Of a DNA stretch of 64,000 bases, positions 44,653 through 55,760 are shown one piece after another. The stretch lies in contig NC_079147.1 of the NCBI RefSeq assembly GCF_945859685.1, positions 209,687,578 to 209,751,577 on the forward strand, written 5' to 3'. The notes under the pieces are model-generated. The model ran no database searches, was not told the DNA's origin, and saw nothing but the letters and a program-made list of their open reading frames with translations. How positions within the stretch are numbered: the first letter of the stretch is position 1; the number at the start of each line of letters is the position of its first letter. The translations under genes were made by a program, and so were the position numbers. This DNA comes from Eupeodes corollae (taxonomy: Eukaryota; Arthropoda; Insecta; Diptera; Syrphidae).

Positions 44653-45700
44653 TTTGAAAAATTTTAATAATGTTTAATTTTTGTTTCACAATAAATACCA
44701 ATTTATTAAACACGATCTTCAACCGGAGGTAGGATAACGGTTTATTTGTTTGAACGAACGTTAAATTTAGTGTCTCTATTAATGTGACCAGAGTACCTAC
44801 ATCAAATTCCAAACGAAAAATTTGTTTATTTTCGTCAGAATTATTAAGTATTCAAATCGATAAAAAAAAACTTATCATATTCTTTAAACATATTTAAACA
44901 AATAGCTTTTATAAAAATTTGATGGTACTGAAAAACTTAAACTGTCCTTAAGAATATGACTACTTTTCTGTATATTATATTTTAGTTTTCTTGTATCTGT
45001 ATTGATTTAAAGCATTTCTGGCTAATGGTTTCTATAGTTTTCTATGTTTTTTCTATGTTTAATAAATTAACAAAAATAATATCTTAAAATGAAATTTACT
45101 CACCGTTTCCTTAAATTTTACTTTGTTTTACATAAACACGAATTGCCTTTTTATTTGCACTTAATTCTATATTTTTCACTTATTTTCACAAATTCTTTAT
45201 TCTCCTTAAATGCACTTTTTTCGTATTTCAAAATCACTTAGCTTTTTTTTTTTCAACTACATACATTTCACTCTCACTTTAAAAATAGCAATTTTATTAA
45301 ATTGTTCAGAACAAAAAAAAACATCGATTTTTCACTGTTATTCGTTATTTCTTAATTTTAAATTTTGTTTTTTTTTACATATTATTTTGTAATTAGGTAC
45401 TTAATTATATTTTTGAATGCGTTTAAATAAAATCCGATCTCTTCGTTGGTTTTATCGTTACTAATTTAAATAATACCAAAAAGCGATTTACTTCGAAAAA
45501 ATAATTTGTATTTGGGTTTTTTGCACTCCGCGAAAATGGAATTAGAAATAAAATAGAAAATTTCTTACACTCAAAAATAAAAATAAAATAAAACAACTTG
45601 CAAGAAATTCCTTTTAAATTCAATTCAAAATATTTTATATATTTAAATATATTTTATTTACTCTTCATTGTCGAAGTTGTACCGAGCTACTAAATTCTTA
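44653..45700. other. 5' flank of Tc1 and AT-rich spacer
   Basis: 44595-45350 is missing in copy 1. It contains the Tc1 start and probably its upstream non-coding DNA. It is strongly AT-rich, with no gene. Confidence 0.5.
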
Positions 45701-45744
45701 TCGTTGACAATATTAGCCATCGGCATAGAAGAGAACAAAATTTA

Positions 45745-45987
45745 ATGTACTACCCGAATTCTAGTGTCTATGATGCTGAACATTATAAAATTGACAAAAA
45801 GGGTCGGATCTCGGACGTCTTGATGGTGCGGGTCCTAAAAATAGGATCGGCCTCTATGTTTCTCTATAATACTGATACTGATGCAGCTAACCATAGAAAA
45901 ATAAAAGATTCTCTCATTGCAATAGAAAATTTGTTTTTGGAACCAAAACTTAAAAAAACAGAATCTAATTATAATTTCAAAACATGA
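45745..45987 (+). CDS. Hypothetical ORF, copy 3, uncertain
   Basis: 80 residues from MYYPNSSVYDAEHY, matching 14699-14941 with two differences (Ile to Val and Arg to Lys). No domain is recognised. The upstream in-frame extension present in copy 1 is absent. Confidence 0.25.
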   Translation: MYYPNSSVYDAEHYKIDKKGRISDVLMVRVLKIGSASMFLYNTDTDAANHRKIKDSLIAIENLFLEPKLKKTESNYNFKT

Positions 45988-48919
45988 AGAAAATATCACG
46001 CATCAGAACGCATATATACATAATTTTCTATGCGACCGATGGTGTTGTTTTGGGGATCTCCAAGGTGCTAATGGCCTAATGGCCAACGAGACGGTATCGC
46101 CCCAGATAGAAATATGCTGAGGCTTGAGGTTAGTCTGCCGGCTATGTTTGTTTGGCAGAGGCATATGCATCACCTCCTGACGCATGTTTATGTTGTGATT
46201 TTTCAACTAAAAAACAAACACAATTTATTAGTTTTTTAAGAATTGTCTTTGGTTTGAACTGAGAATTCTATGTTTTTGCATACAAAATTAGGCTCATTAA
46301 CGTATATCTGACTGAAAATTGATAATTGGTCGACAGTCGTATCAGGCGGAAGTTTAAATGTGTGTTAACAGATGTTAACACTAGTTTTTTCTAGACGCAC
46401 TCATAAGTATTTTCGGAAGATCAAAAACATAGAAATGCATGCGCCATCACATCAGAGTAGGTGTGTTGTGCAAAGTTCGTCGTCATGTTTCGGTGATGAC
46501 AAATTGGCAAGGGAATTGCTTAAGAGTTTTTTGTGTATATAGCTTAACATACTTGATAGCTAAATAGCTGCGGGAATTCAAACAATTCTACCACACAACA
46601 TAATATGAAAACATTTTTAATGATAAATTCAAAACACAAATTCTATGTTTTTTGTGTGGATTATTTGTTTTTTTTTCTTTCATGAGCGTAAATTTTGAAA
46701 TAATTTTACGAAATCTCTAATAAACAGTTGTTGTTGAAATTTATCAATTTTAAAGAAACCTATGGGCTGCATACATAAATAGTGTACCAATATTCAGAAT
46801 TTACACAAACAGAGATATACACCGAAAGTAATGATGGTCGAGTAATCAAAACGATATGAACAGATTTCCTTAATTAATTTGTTTCCATATTTTATCGACT
46901 ATGTTACAAGTAATATAGAATTTTAAAACATAAAAATGCATAAAAACAAATAGTATTTTTGAGGGTGTGATTTTAGAGATATAAAACTCTTAGTTGGCAA
47001 TACTTTTTTAACTGGCGGCCATTTTGTCAGTTGACAAGTGATTTATTTGACCAGTTTAAATTCCTGAGAATTATCTCAGATTATTGACATACTATACATG
47101 GACTGCCAGTAGCCAACTTCACGATGGCTCCACTTTCATCGGACAAAACACTAGCCCAAAGAGGGCTATGCGGAAAAGTTGTGTAACATTTACATTTAAT
47201 ACTCACAGCCACTGCTGTCGTTCTTGCTACTATAGTAGTATTTTACTATTTTCAGAGTCAACGGAAACGGAAACCAAAATTTAAAATATAATGCCCCAAT
47301 AATAGTGCAACATTAGAAAGAAAATTTTCAGATGTAAGAATTATAAAAGATAAAAAAGAAATTCACTCAAGGTAGAAACGGTGAATGCCCTACTAACTGC
47401 TAAGGAACTTCTTAAAAACAATTTTACCGAAAAATGGGAGCCATCGAAAACTTTAATCGAGAATAACAAAACATTGTATAAGGCGCCAGTTATAGCTATC
47501 ATTGGTTTTCATAATTGAAAACAAACATTGGAATTTTTTTGACAGGTCGTTTATAGCTATCCTTAAACATTTCAGTCATTGAAAAAAATTCCCGATTTAA
47601 ATCCACCGATAACATTTTACTGACAGAAATCTATCATTGGAATTGTATGAAATTGGCACATAAATCAGTGGAACGATTCGTTTTACTTTTGAACATAAAG
47701 TATCAGCTGTTAGGAAAATGAATATCCGTCCTTTAAAAATAAAAAGAAATGGGCAATAACACTTTTTTTCTCAAAAAACAATTCTTTGTGTGATTTGCAA
47801 TGGATGATTATATAATTTTCATTTCTAATCAAAGGAAAACATTTTTTTCTGGATCGATTTCAATGGTAGCTATAATTAATGTTTGTAACTGAAAATATGA
47901 AACATCGAATTTACAATAATGAATTTAATTTATTCAAGAATATTCAAACATGTATGTTGATGTAAAATATAATTTCAATTGTCAATTTCTTATTTAATAA
48001 ACAAAAAGTGATGAATTTAAATTTATTTCAATTATATTATTTTAAAATATTGGCCTTTGAGCAGTGAAAGCAAAAATTTGGTACGAAATTACATCCGTCT
48101 ATTTATCTGTTTTCGGAACATTAACCTTCGCAATAGGCCAATCAACTTCTAATTTGGATATTATTATTTTCAGTTTTTAATTTTGTTCATGGGCCAAGCA
48201 TGTGTTTGTTGTTTTTTTGTTTGACTCCTCAATTTAAGGAAATACTCCCCAAAATGATAGAAAAATACTGCTCTTGAAGTTTTTAAAACGACAGCACCGC
48301 TCACAGCAAAAAAAACATGGCTCTTCAACAAATTATACTAGATGTCAATACTTTATATGTCAGAAAAAGCTTATCTCAAGGAAATACAAACAGATGTCGC
48401 TAAATATTTCATAACTTTTTTTGCCACTGTGCGGGCTAGTGTAGCTACTTTGAAGTGGAACTATTTTTATTCAAATTTTGTATGGAAAATTCACACCACT
48501 AGCGGTCCATGTATAGTATGTCAATGTCTCAAATGTATCGCCAGTGGTATATAAACATACACAATTCACTATTTTATTCTCACTTAGCAATCAAATTAGC
48601 TTTGAATTTATTTTCATTATTTTCAAAATCAGTCTATTGAAAATTCTTGAGAAATCATATCAAAATAATTCTGTTCTGAGATTTGTGACAGCAAAAGTAA
48701 CAAATTTGTACATATAAGAAAAATATTGATTATATTTCTGAAAACACGGAAATCTTCGAAATCAATTGCTTGTTTCGCGAAATCGATATGAACACTTACA
48801 AAATGTGCAAAATTTATTTTGAAAATTATAGCACTTTATATGTACTTACTTAAGATGTTGCTAATGTCCTGAACTAGGGCTTTATCAAAACAAACTTCTC
48901 CATTTAGCTCGGTTCCTAT
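45988..48919. repeat. Spacer, copy 3, with inverted-repeat element
   Basis: Counterpart of 14942-17869. The 20-bp inverted repeats lie at 47084-47103 and 48505-48524, and the 'cagttatagctat' repeat at about 47482-47915. No supported gene. Confidence 0.55.
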
Positions 48920-50110
48920 AGCTCAATGTCTCCAGATGCGCACTTCAAGTCGGGTGAGCTCAATTTCCATTTGTGTGGTTCACCTGAGCCGCGGTCTTCC
49001 GTTACTAAGCACTAAGCTGTCCTGTGGGCGTGTATTCGAGGATTTTCCGGGGCGGAGCATTGCTTTCCATGCGCTCTAGGTGACCCAGCCATCTTAGTTG
49101 TTGGACTTTTTGACTAAGTCTAAGTCGCTGTACAGCCCGCATACTTTTCTATCTACAAGACCCAAGGTGCTTTAATCCGCTTTTGTCATAGTCCATGCTT
49201 CTGCATCGTATAGCAGGACGGGAATGGTAAGGGTGCTATATAGCGTCACTTTAGTTGCTGGAAAGAGTGCTTTACTACTCAATTGCTTTCTAAGTCCAAA
49301 GAAACAAGAGTAAGCAAGAATAATTCTTCGTATGATCTTAGCGCTGGTGTTGCTTTTTGTGTTCATTGCAGAGCTTAGGTAGACAAAGTCCTTAGCTACC
49401 TCAAAGTTACATCTGTTGATGGTGACGTTTTGACCGAGACTTCGGTATTGTAGGTCCTTTCTTGATGACAGCATGTACTTTATTTTGCCCCCATTAAACC
49501 CATTTTTGATGGTTCTGCCTCAATACTCGCAAAAGTTCCATTGACATCACGCTAAATTCTTCCGATGATGTCAAAGTCATCAGAATCTACTAGTTATTGG
49601 ACAGACTTTTGAAAGATAGTGCTTTTAGTATTGACGTGGGAACTCTGCACTATTCTTTCAAGAACGATGTTAAAGAAATCGCATGACAGCGCATCGCCTT
49701 GTCTAAAGCCTTTTTCTACATAACAAGATTCTGTAAAGTTGTTTCCAACCTTTATGGAGCAGCGTGAATTCTCCATGGTCATCCTGCACAAACGGACGAG
49801 TTTGGCAGGGATGTCAAAACTAGACATGGCTCTATACAGCTAGTCCCTGTAGATGCTGTCATATGCAGCCTTGAAATTGATGAAAAGATGGTGGGTGTCG
49901 ATTTGATGTTCGTAGGTTTTTTCAGCATCTGCCGTAACGTGAAAATATGATCGACTATGAACTTTCCTCGCCTAAAACTGCATTCATAAGGTTTTATTAA
50001 GTTTCTGACAATGGGCTTTAGAAGTTCGCATATTACGGCAGATACAAAATTTGTAAGCGATGTTAAGTATACTGTTTCCGTTTGGCAATCAAATAGTTTC
50101 ATACGTTACG
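48920..50110 (-). mobile_element. RTE-type LINE fragment, copy 3 (second)
   Basis: Counterpart of 17870-19060, with the same broken RT frames (GDALSCDFFNIVLERIVQ at 49594-49827; LCELLKPIVRNLI-like at 49779-50102). A 4-base difference near 49228 lets one frame run on to PVLLYDAEAWTMTKAD, closer to the family consensus. Confidence 0.85.
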
Positions 50111-50436
50111 GACTAGTGGATTGACCTCCAAGATCAGCGATTTGACAAGGCTCGACAATACAATTTATAAAAGGACTGTAACAAATTTAATTTTGCATTC
50201 TATGCTTCATCTGGCTTCACCCGATGAAAAACGTAAAACATGAAAAGACATCACTTTATTTATAACAGCTTATTAATGGCGAATTAACAAACGATGATGA
50301 TCTGAAATGAACCTTTTTCACAAATTACTTGCTTGCAAATATGAATACTTAATCATAAAAATGGTACATAAGACCACATTCAAAACATACAGAATAAAAA
50401 CAATACTTGAAATTTATTTCAAAAGAATGACACATT

Positions 50437-51381
50437 CTATACCAGTGATCTCTTTTCAAGGCGACGTTTTGAAGCTAATGCTGAGAACAACTTCTGCACA
50501 TCTCTATGTAAATCTACTAATTTTGAAGTAAATATAATTTGAAGTTGGCAACACAATTCCCTTAATTCTTGAAATTCTTTAATGAAATCTTCTTTAGCCA
50601 AATTGAAATTTCTTTGTGAAACATATCGGGAAAGATGATTGTAGTTAACTTTACATTCCAATAGACCATCCATTTGACATTTTGAAACTTTAATTGTTTT
50701 CATGTGTTCATACCTTTCGGTCACGGCTGCCAAGTCTTCTCGCAGCAAAACTCGCCAATTAAGAAGTGTTTGTACTCTCTCGTCAATCTCTTTGATTTTA
50801 TTTGGATCTATCATTTCTTGGTGCATAACTCCGACTTCTTCCTTTAAAGAATTCGAAATAATAACAAGTTCCTGAAGATTGTTCTCAACTTCGTACAATT
50901 TTTTCTTGATATCACATACTTCCGCATATATGGAATCTTTTTGGAAACGATTAATAACATCTTGGAAGGTTGAAGTTTTTGCATAATCAAGCTTCTTAAT
51001 CTCAGCCAAGGCTTTTGCGTTGTCAGCAACTTGTGCCATGAGATCAAGATTGGTGTTTTTCAAATTATTGATTGCTTCCATTATGGACTCAAGTTTCTGG
51101 CCTTCGTTGCGAATCACAACTTTTGTCTTAGGGGTTTCAATTAATTTCTCAAGACGTGTTTCACATTTCGCTATGAGGTCAGTTAATTTGTCCACTTCTT
51201 TTTCTTCTATTTCATCTGCTGCTGGTGGTAATGATGGTGGTGCGTTTAAATTTTCTGAACTTTCCTTTGGGACAGTTTGATTTAAAATCATTTCTAAAAA
51301 GTTTCTAAGATGAATCGGGTCTATTTGGTCTTGAGTAAAAATGCTATCAATCATTTGCAAACGTTCTTCGTAAGATGTCAT
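50437..51381 (-). CDS. Coiled-coil protein, function unknown
   Basis: 314 residues from the start MTSYEERLQMIDSIFTQDQ; an upstream in-frame Met at 51420 would add 13 hydrophobic residues, but the internal start is better placed. A Pro-rich linker (about residues 48-57, NAPPSLPPAADEIEE) is followed by long heptad-like helices rich in Leu, Lys and Glu (about 60-240). The C-terminus is basic (ASKRRLEKRSLV). There is no signal peptide or membrane segment. The frame is intact and its composition is typical of a real gene. It lies 96 bp right of the duplication edge, convergent with the array, and has no second copy in the window. The family is not recognised; structural or cytoskeletal roles are possible. 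Confidence 0.72.
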   Translation of the reverse strand: MTSYEERLQMIDSIFTQDQIDPIHLRNFLEMILNQTVPKESSENLNAPPSLPPAADEIEEKEVDKLTDLIAKCETRLEKLIETPKTKVVIRNEGQKLESIMEAINNLKNTNLDLMAQVADNAKALAEIKKLDYAKTSTFQDVINRFQKDSIYAEVCDIKKKLYEVENNLQELVIISNSLKEEVGVMHQEMIDPNKIKEIDERVQTLLNWRVLLREDLAAVTERYEHMKTIKVSKCQMDGLLECKVNYNHLSRYVSQRNFNLAKEDFIKEFQELRELCCQLQIIFTSKLVDLHRDVQKLFSALASKRRLEKRSLV

Positions 51382-51420
51382 TATTATTTTATTGAAAATT
51401 AAAAATGTATTGTGAATCAA

Positions 51421-51689
51421 TCAAATTTGTACAGAATTTAAATAGGTTTAATTTTTTTTTATCAAAATGTGATTAGTTTTACTAGCGTAAAATTGAAAAG
51501 TAAACGACAAATCAATAGTTCATAACAAATTTATGATTTGTGCCAATTCGAAGCTAAAAAGTTATTCCTAATTGTTTGGTTTAGATTTTAAAATCATGAC
51601 ATAAAAAGACGTACCTATATATATCAAGAAATTCCTGGGCTGACATCCATGATCTATTATTATAAAACTTAATGCTTCATGTGATGTTC
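51421..51689. other. Upstream of the coiled-coil gene
   Basis: AT-rich flank containing the presumed promoter of the minus-strand gene. I see no clear TATA box. The RTE LINE starts at about 51690. Confidence 0.35.
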
Positions 51690-52141
51690 AAATGTGCATT
51701 CAAGAGGACACAAGCGTTCACAGGTTTTTCTCAAAACCCACCTCTGTCTATCAACTCCTACTCTCACCTCCCCACGGTGAACATCGGGTGCCTAGTACCT
51801 CAACTGGAGATTGGGTTCCAACCCCAGTGGAAAGTTGTTGGGGGCAGCAAACGAGAGAGGGGGGGAGAGGTGTTTCCACTAAGGCACCTCTCCTTATCCA
51901 GGCGGCAGCGGATGAATTCTCGAGATGGAATCAACGGTGGCATCTACAGTTCCAGTAAGGTTGAACTACTTAGTGAACACCTTATAGGGCTTCTTCGACA
52001 TACTCGGAGCCCAGGCCTGTAAGAAGCGGTTTATCCGGCTCCCCTTCCTTATAGTTATACTAAGGATCTGGCCCTCCAGGTTGGGGGTTGTGCCGTCGGG
52101 GTGACTTCCTGACCACGTAAAAAATACCTTTAGTTTTTAAG

Positions 52142-53182
52142 GACAACGAACTTCGGATACGTACGTGGAATGTTAGGTCCCTTAACAGACCACGTGCAGC
52201 CGAACAATTAGCGGAAGCCCTAAACTGCTGCAAGGCAGATATTACAGCCATCCAGGAAGTTCGATGGGATGGACCGGGCAAACGCAAACTAAAAGATATC
52301 TACTACGGCGACTGCTACCGAGAACAAAGACATCGTCTATTTGGGTTTGGATTTGTTGTTGGAACTAGACTAAGGCAAATAGTCTTGAGTTTCAACAGTG
52401 TAAGCGAGCGCATCACGACAATCCACATCAAGGCTAAATTTGCCAACATAAGCCTAATATGCGCGCATGCCCCAACAGAGGAGAAAGATGAAGACACCAA
52501 AGACACATTCTTCGAGATCTTGGACAAGACATATGAGCAGTGCCCTGGCTATGACATTAAAATTGTCTTAGGAGATTTAAATGCCAAGCTAGGAAGAGAA
52601 GACATCTTTGGTAGCATAATCGGGAGATACAGCCTGCACAACACTACCTCCGACAACGGATTCAGGCTGGTCGATTTCGCTGCGGGGCGAGACGTTCTGG
52701 TAGCTAGTACGCAGTTCACGCATCTTAATATCCATAAGGGGACATGGAAATCTCCTGTTCAATCGACCGTCAACCAGATTGACCACATTGCGATCGACGC
52801 ACGACACTTCTCCAGTATCCAGGATATCCGATCATTCCGAGAGGCCAACATTGACTCGGACCACTACCTCGTTGTAGCCAAGGTACGGCTACGGATATCC
52901 CGATCCAAGCCAAAACAAGGAAGTGCTAGGTTTCACACGGCCACTGCTCGCGAGCTCCACGAGCAGAAGAGGAGAGAAGAACACCGGCTTCTTAGATGGA
53001 AAAAAAGAGACCATGGGAAGCGCACGATCGAGGAGATAGAGGGATGTCACAACAGGAATGAGGTTCGTAAATTTTACCAAAACGTAAAAGAAACCTTCCA
53101 AGGGTACCAGTCACGAACCAAAGCCTGTAAAGACGATCAGGGGAACATCGTAGTAGAACCGCAGTCGATGCTGAGAATATGA
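52142..53182 (+). pseudogene. RTE endonuclease domain
   Basis: Open from about 52142 (DNELRIRTWNVRSLN) to the premature TGA at 53180. It carries the endonuclease-exonuclease-phosphatase fold motifs: Asn in TWNVRS, Glu in IQEVRW, LGDLNAKLG and the terminal SDHYLV (Asp-His pair). This domain nicks target DNA for target-primed reverse transcription. The residues look intact, but the ORF is cut from the RT by the stop, which probably replaced a Trp codon. Confidence 0.85.
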
Positions 53183-54440
53183 AAAGATCACTTCTCCAAA
53201 TTATATAATGGCGATGACGAACCGAATTCCGCTGTAAGGGAGATAGAACCACTCAACCTGGGCGACGCAGATCAACAATTCCGCCTACCCGACCTTGACG
53301 AAGTGAAGATAGCTATATCTAAACTTAAGTCAAACAAAGCTGCTGGAGCTGACGGCATCACCGCCGAACTATTCAAAGCAGCAGACGATGACTTGGTAGG
53401 GAGCATGCACCAACTCATCTGCAAAATATGGTCGGAAGAAAGCATGCCCGATGAGTGGAATCTCAGCATAGTGTGCCCGATACAAAAGAATGGAGACCCT
53501 CTAAACTGTGCCAACTACAGAGGCATCAGTCCCCTTAACATTGCGTATAAGATCCTCTCTGCCGTATTATGTGAACGTCTGAAGCCATTCGTCAACAACC
53601 TGATTGGTTCTTATCAGTGTGGCTTAAGACCAGGAAAGTCCACTATCGACCAAATATTCACACTACGGCAGATCTTGGAAAAAACCCAGGAGCTTCAAAT
53701 CGATACCCACCATCTCTTCATCGATTTTAAAGCCGCGTATGATAGCATCTATAGGGAAGAGCTCTACCGAGCAATGTATAGTTTTGGCATCCCTGTCAAA
53801 TCCGTTTGTGCAGAATGACGATGGCGAATGCACGCTGCTCTATCAAGGTCGGAAAAGATCTCACCGATGCATTTGATGTCAAAAAAGGTTTTAGATAAGG
53901 CAATGCCCTGTCATGCGACTTCTTTAATATCGTTCTGGAAACAAATGTGCAAAACTCAACCGTCAACACTAAAGGCACAATCATCCAAAAGGTCCATCCA
54001 ACTACTCTGATACGCAGATGATATTGACATAATTGAAAGATCAAAGCGTGATGTCAGTGGAGCGGTTTTGAGCATTGCGACGGAAGCGAAGAAGATGGGT
54101 TTAGTGGTCAATGAGGGCAAGACCAAGTATATGCTGTCATCAAAAGAGGACACTGAACGACGACGTTTTGGACAAAACGTCACCATGGACAGCTATGACT
54201 TGAGGTAGTTAAGGACTTTGTCTACCTAGGCACCGCTATAAACTCAGACAACGACACCAGCGCTGAAATCAAACGGAGAATAACTCTTGCAAATCGCTGC
54301 TTCTTTGGACTTGGAAGGCAATTGAAAAGTAAAGTCCTTTCTCGAGCTTCTAAAATCACCATCTATAAAACACTTATCATCCTGGTTCTCATTTATGGCG
54401 CTGAGGCCTGGACCCTGTCAAAGAAGATGAGAACGTCTTA
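53183..54440 (+). pseudogene. RTE reverse transcriptase, frameshifted
   Basis: Continues after the TGA as DHFSKLYNGDDE...LPDLDEVKIAISKLKSNKAAGADGITAELFK to 53818. A 4-base deletion then shifts the frame before the GDALSCDFF and YADD segments, which survive only as scattered frames with stops. The C-terminal region (FVYLGTAINSD, GAEAWTLSKK, RLRWLGHVDRMD) extends to about 54640. Inactive. Confidence 0.85.
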
Positions 54441-54765
54441 GGATGCTTCGAGAGAAAAATTCTTTGAGTGATTTTTGGTACCGTACGCATAGATGGAGAA
54501 TGGAGGAGAAGATATAACGACGAACTGTACGGGATGTACAGCGAAACTGACCTTGTTAACAGAATTAAAGTCCAACGGCTTAGATGGCTAGGTCATGTAG
54601 ATCGAATGGACATCAACGCTCCAGCCCGGAAAGTTTTCAAATCCAATCCCGAGGGCTGCGCCGCCGTCCCTCGAGAAGCGAAGCTGGCTGGAGACGCATG
54701 TTGGTTGAGGCCTAAGTCCTCCCGGACTGTAGAGGAGGTAGCGCCACCTAAAGTAAGTAAGATAA

Positions 54766-55760
54766 TAATGCAGAAAGATGCAGGAAGGACTCTCAAAAAA
54801 TTGAGTAGGTGGTTTTTTTACCATAGCAATCTAGAAAATAGGTGAACATTTTGGGTAACCCTAAATTTTTTCTCCAAAAACATTGTGTGCAAGAACAACC
54901 TTTTTAAATCTGGTGAAATTTTGAGAAAAATCGAATTGACAATTATTTTTTTACAAAAAAAAAAAACTTAACAAAAATTGGGGAGAGTACGATAACTTAG
55001 GCGACAAAGTTTAATGACGGATTTGTATAGAACAGTTAAAAACAAGCATTTTTCACTATGGGAGGGGGGATCTATATCCCCCCGTTTAGGCGGTAAGGGC
55101 ACTTCAAAAAAATATGTACTTTAAATGGAAAACAATAATTAAAAAATATCGGTAGTGCTTACAACTAAGTTTTATACATTTTTTTAAAGCCAAAACTTTT
55201 GTTTATTAGGTTGTTTTTAATTCAAGTCAAAACTATGCATAGTTTTTGAAAAAAATTGGTTTAAACTCAAAATTTGTACAAAAAAAGTTAAAAAAAGGTT
55301 CAAAGTGTAATTTTTCAAAACTTGAAGATTATCTACTACTTTTTTAGATTTGATTGCTCTGTTTTTGATCAAAAACTGAAAACTAGTCGATTTTATGTCT
55401 TCTTGTTCATGAGAAAATTGAAAATTACAAAAAAAAAATATTTTAATTAAATTACTTAGTACAACAAAAAATAGTACGCAGATTTGGTAAATATTGATGT
55501 TCGGTTCTCGATATCTCGTGAACAATAGAAGGTTTTGACTTCAAATTCATTTCGTTCATCCAATTTTTATTTGTTTTTATAAAAAACAAACACTTTGAAG
55601 AAATAGCATACTATAATTGGCAAAAATTGGTTTTCGACTTAAAATCTCGTTAACTAAAATAGATTTTGAAATCAAACTATTTCATAGTATGCTAAATATT
55701 GTTGGTAATTTAAATTTGTTTTTTAATAATTCAACTGACACCTTTTAACAAAACCTCAAA
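54766..55760. repeat. Dispersed AT-rich repeat, copy a
   Basis: From 'gataataatgcagaaagatgcagg' on, this shares ordered words with 57540-57990 ('gcagaaaggactctcaa', 'ttttttaccata', 'aacaacctttttta', 'gagaaaaatcgaattgaca'). A non-coding dispersed repeat of unknown class. Confidence 0.55.

Larger units (their letters stand above)
29149..50341 (+). repeat. Long duplication block, copy 3 (matches 2823-19293)
   Basis: It starts inside the candidate Kelch A leader intron and ends at the same point as the 19293 edge. It carries intact Kelch A, P1 and P2 copies. It is longer than copy 1 because of the hAT insertion (5.5 kb) and two segments that copy 1 lacks, and shorter by the LINE insertion and a few small gaps. 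Confidence 0.92.
51690..54765 (+). mobile_element. RTE-type LINE, near full length, decayed
   Basis: A GC-richer island with a 5' UTR (about 51690-52140), an apurinic-type endonuclease, a reverse transcriptase and a 3' end closing in short gtaagtaag repeats (about 54752-54760), as RTE elements often do. Endonuclease signs: IRTWNVRSLNR, ITAIQEVRWDG, LGDLNAKLG, NQIDHIAID, SDHYLV. RT signs: KAAGADGITAELFK, CANYRGIS, FRPGKST-like LRPGKSTIDQIF, IDFKAAYDS. Premature TGA at 53180-53182, a 4-base loss near 53795 (seen against the fragments at 6271 and 32590) and later stops disable it. Confidence 0.9.
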
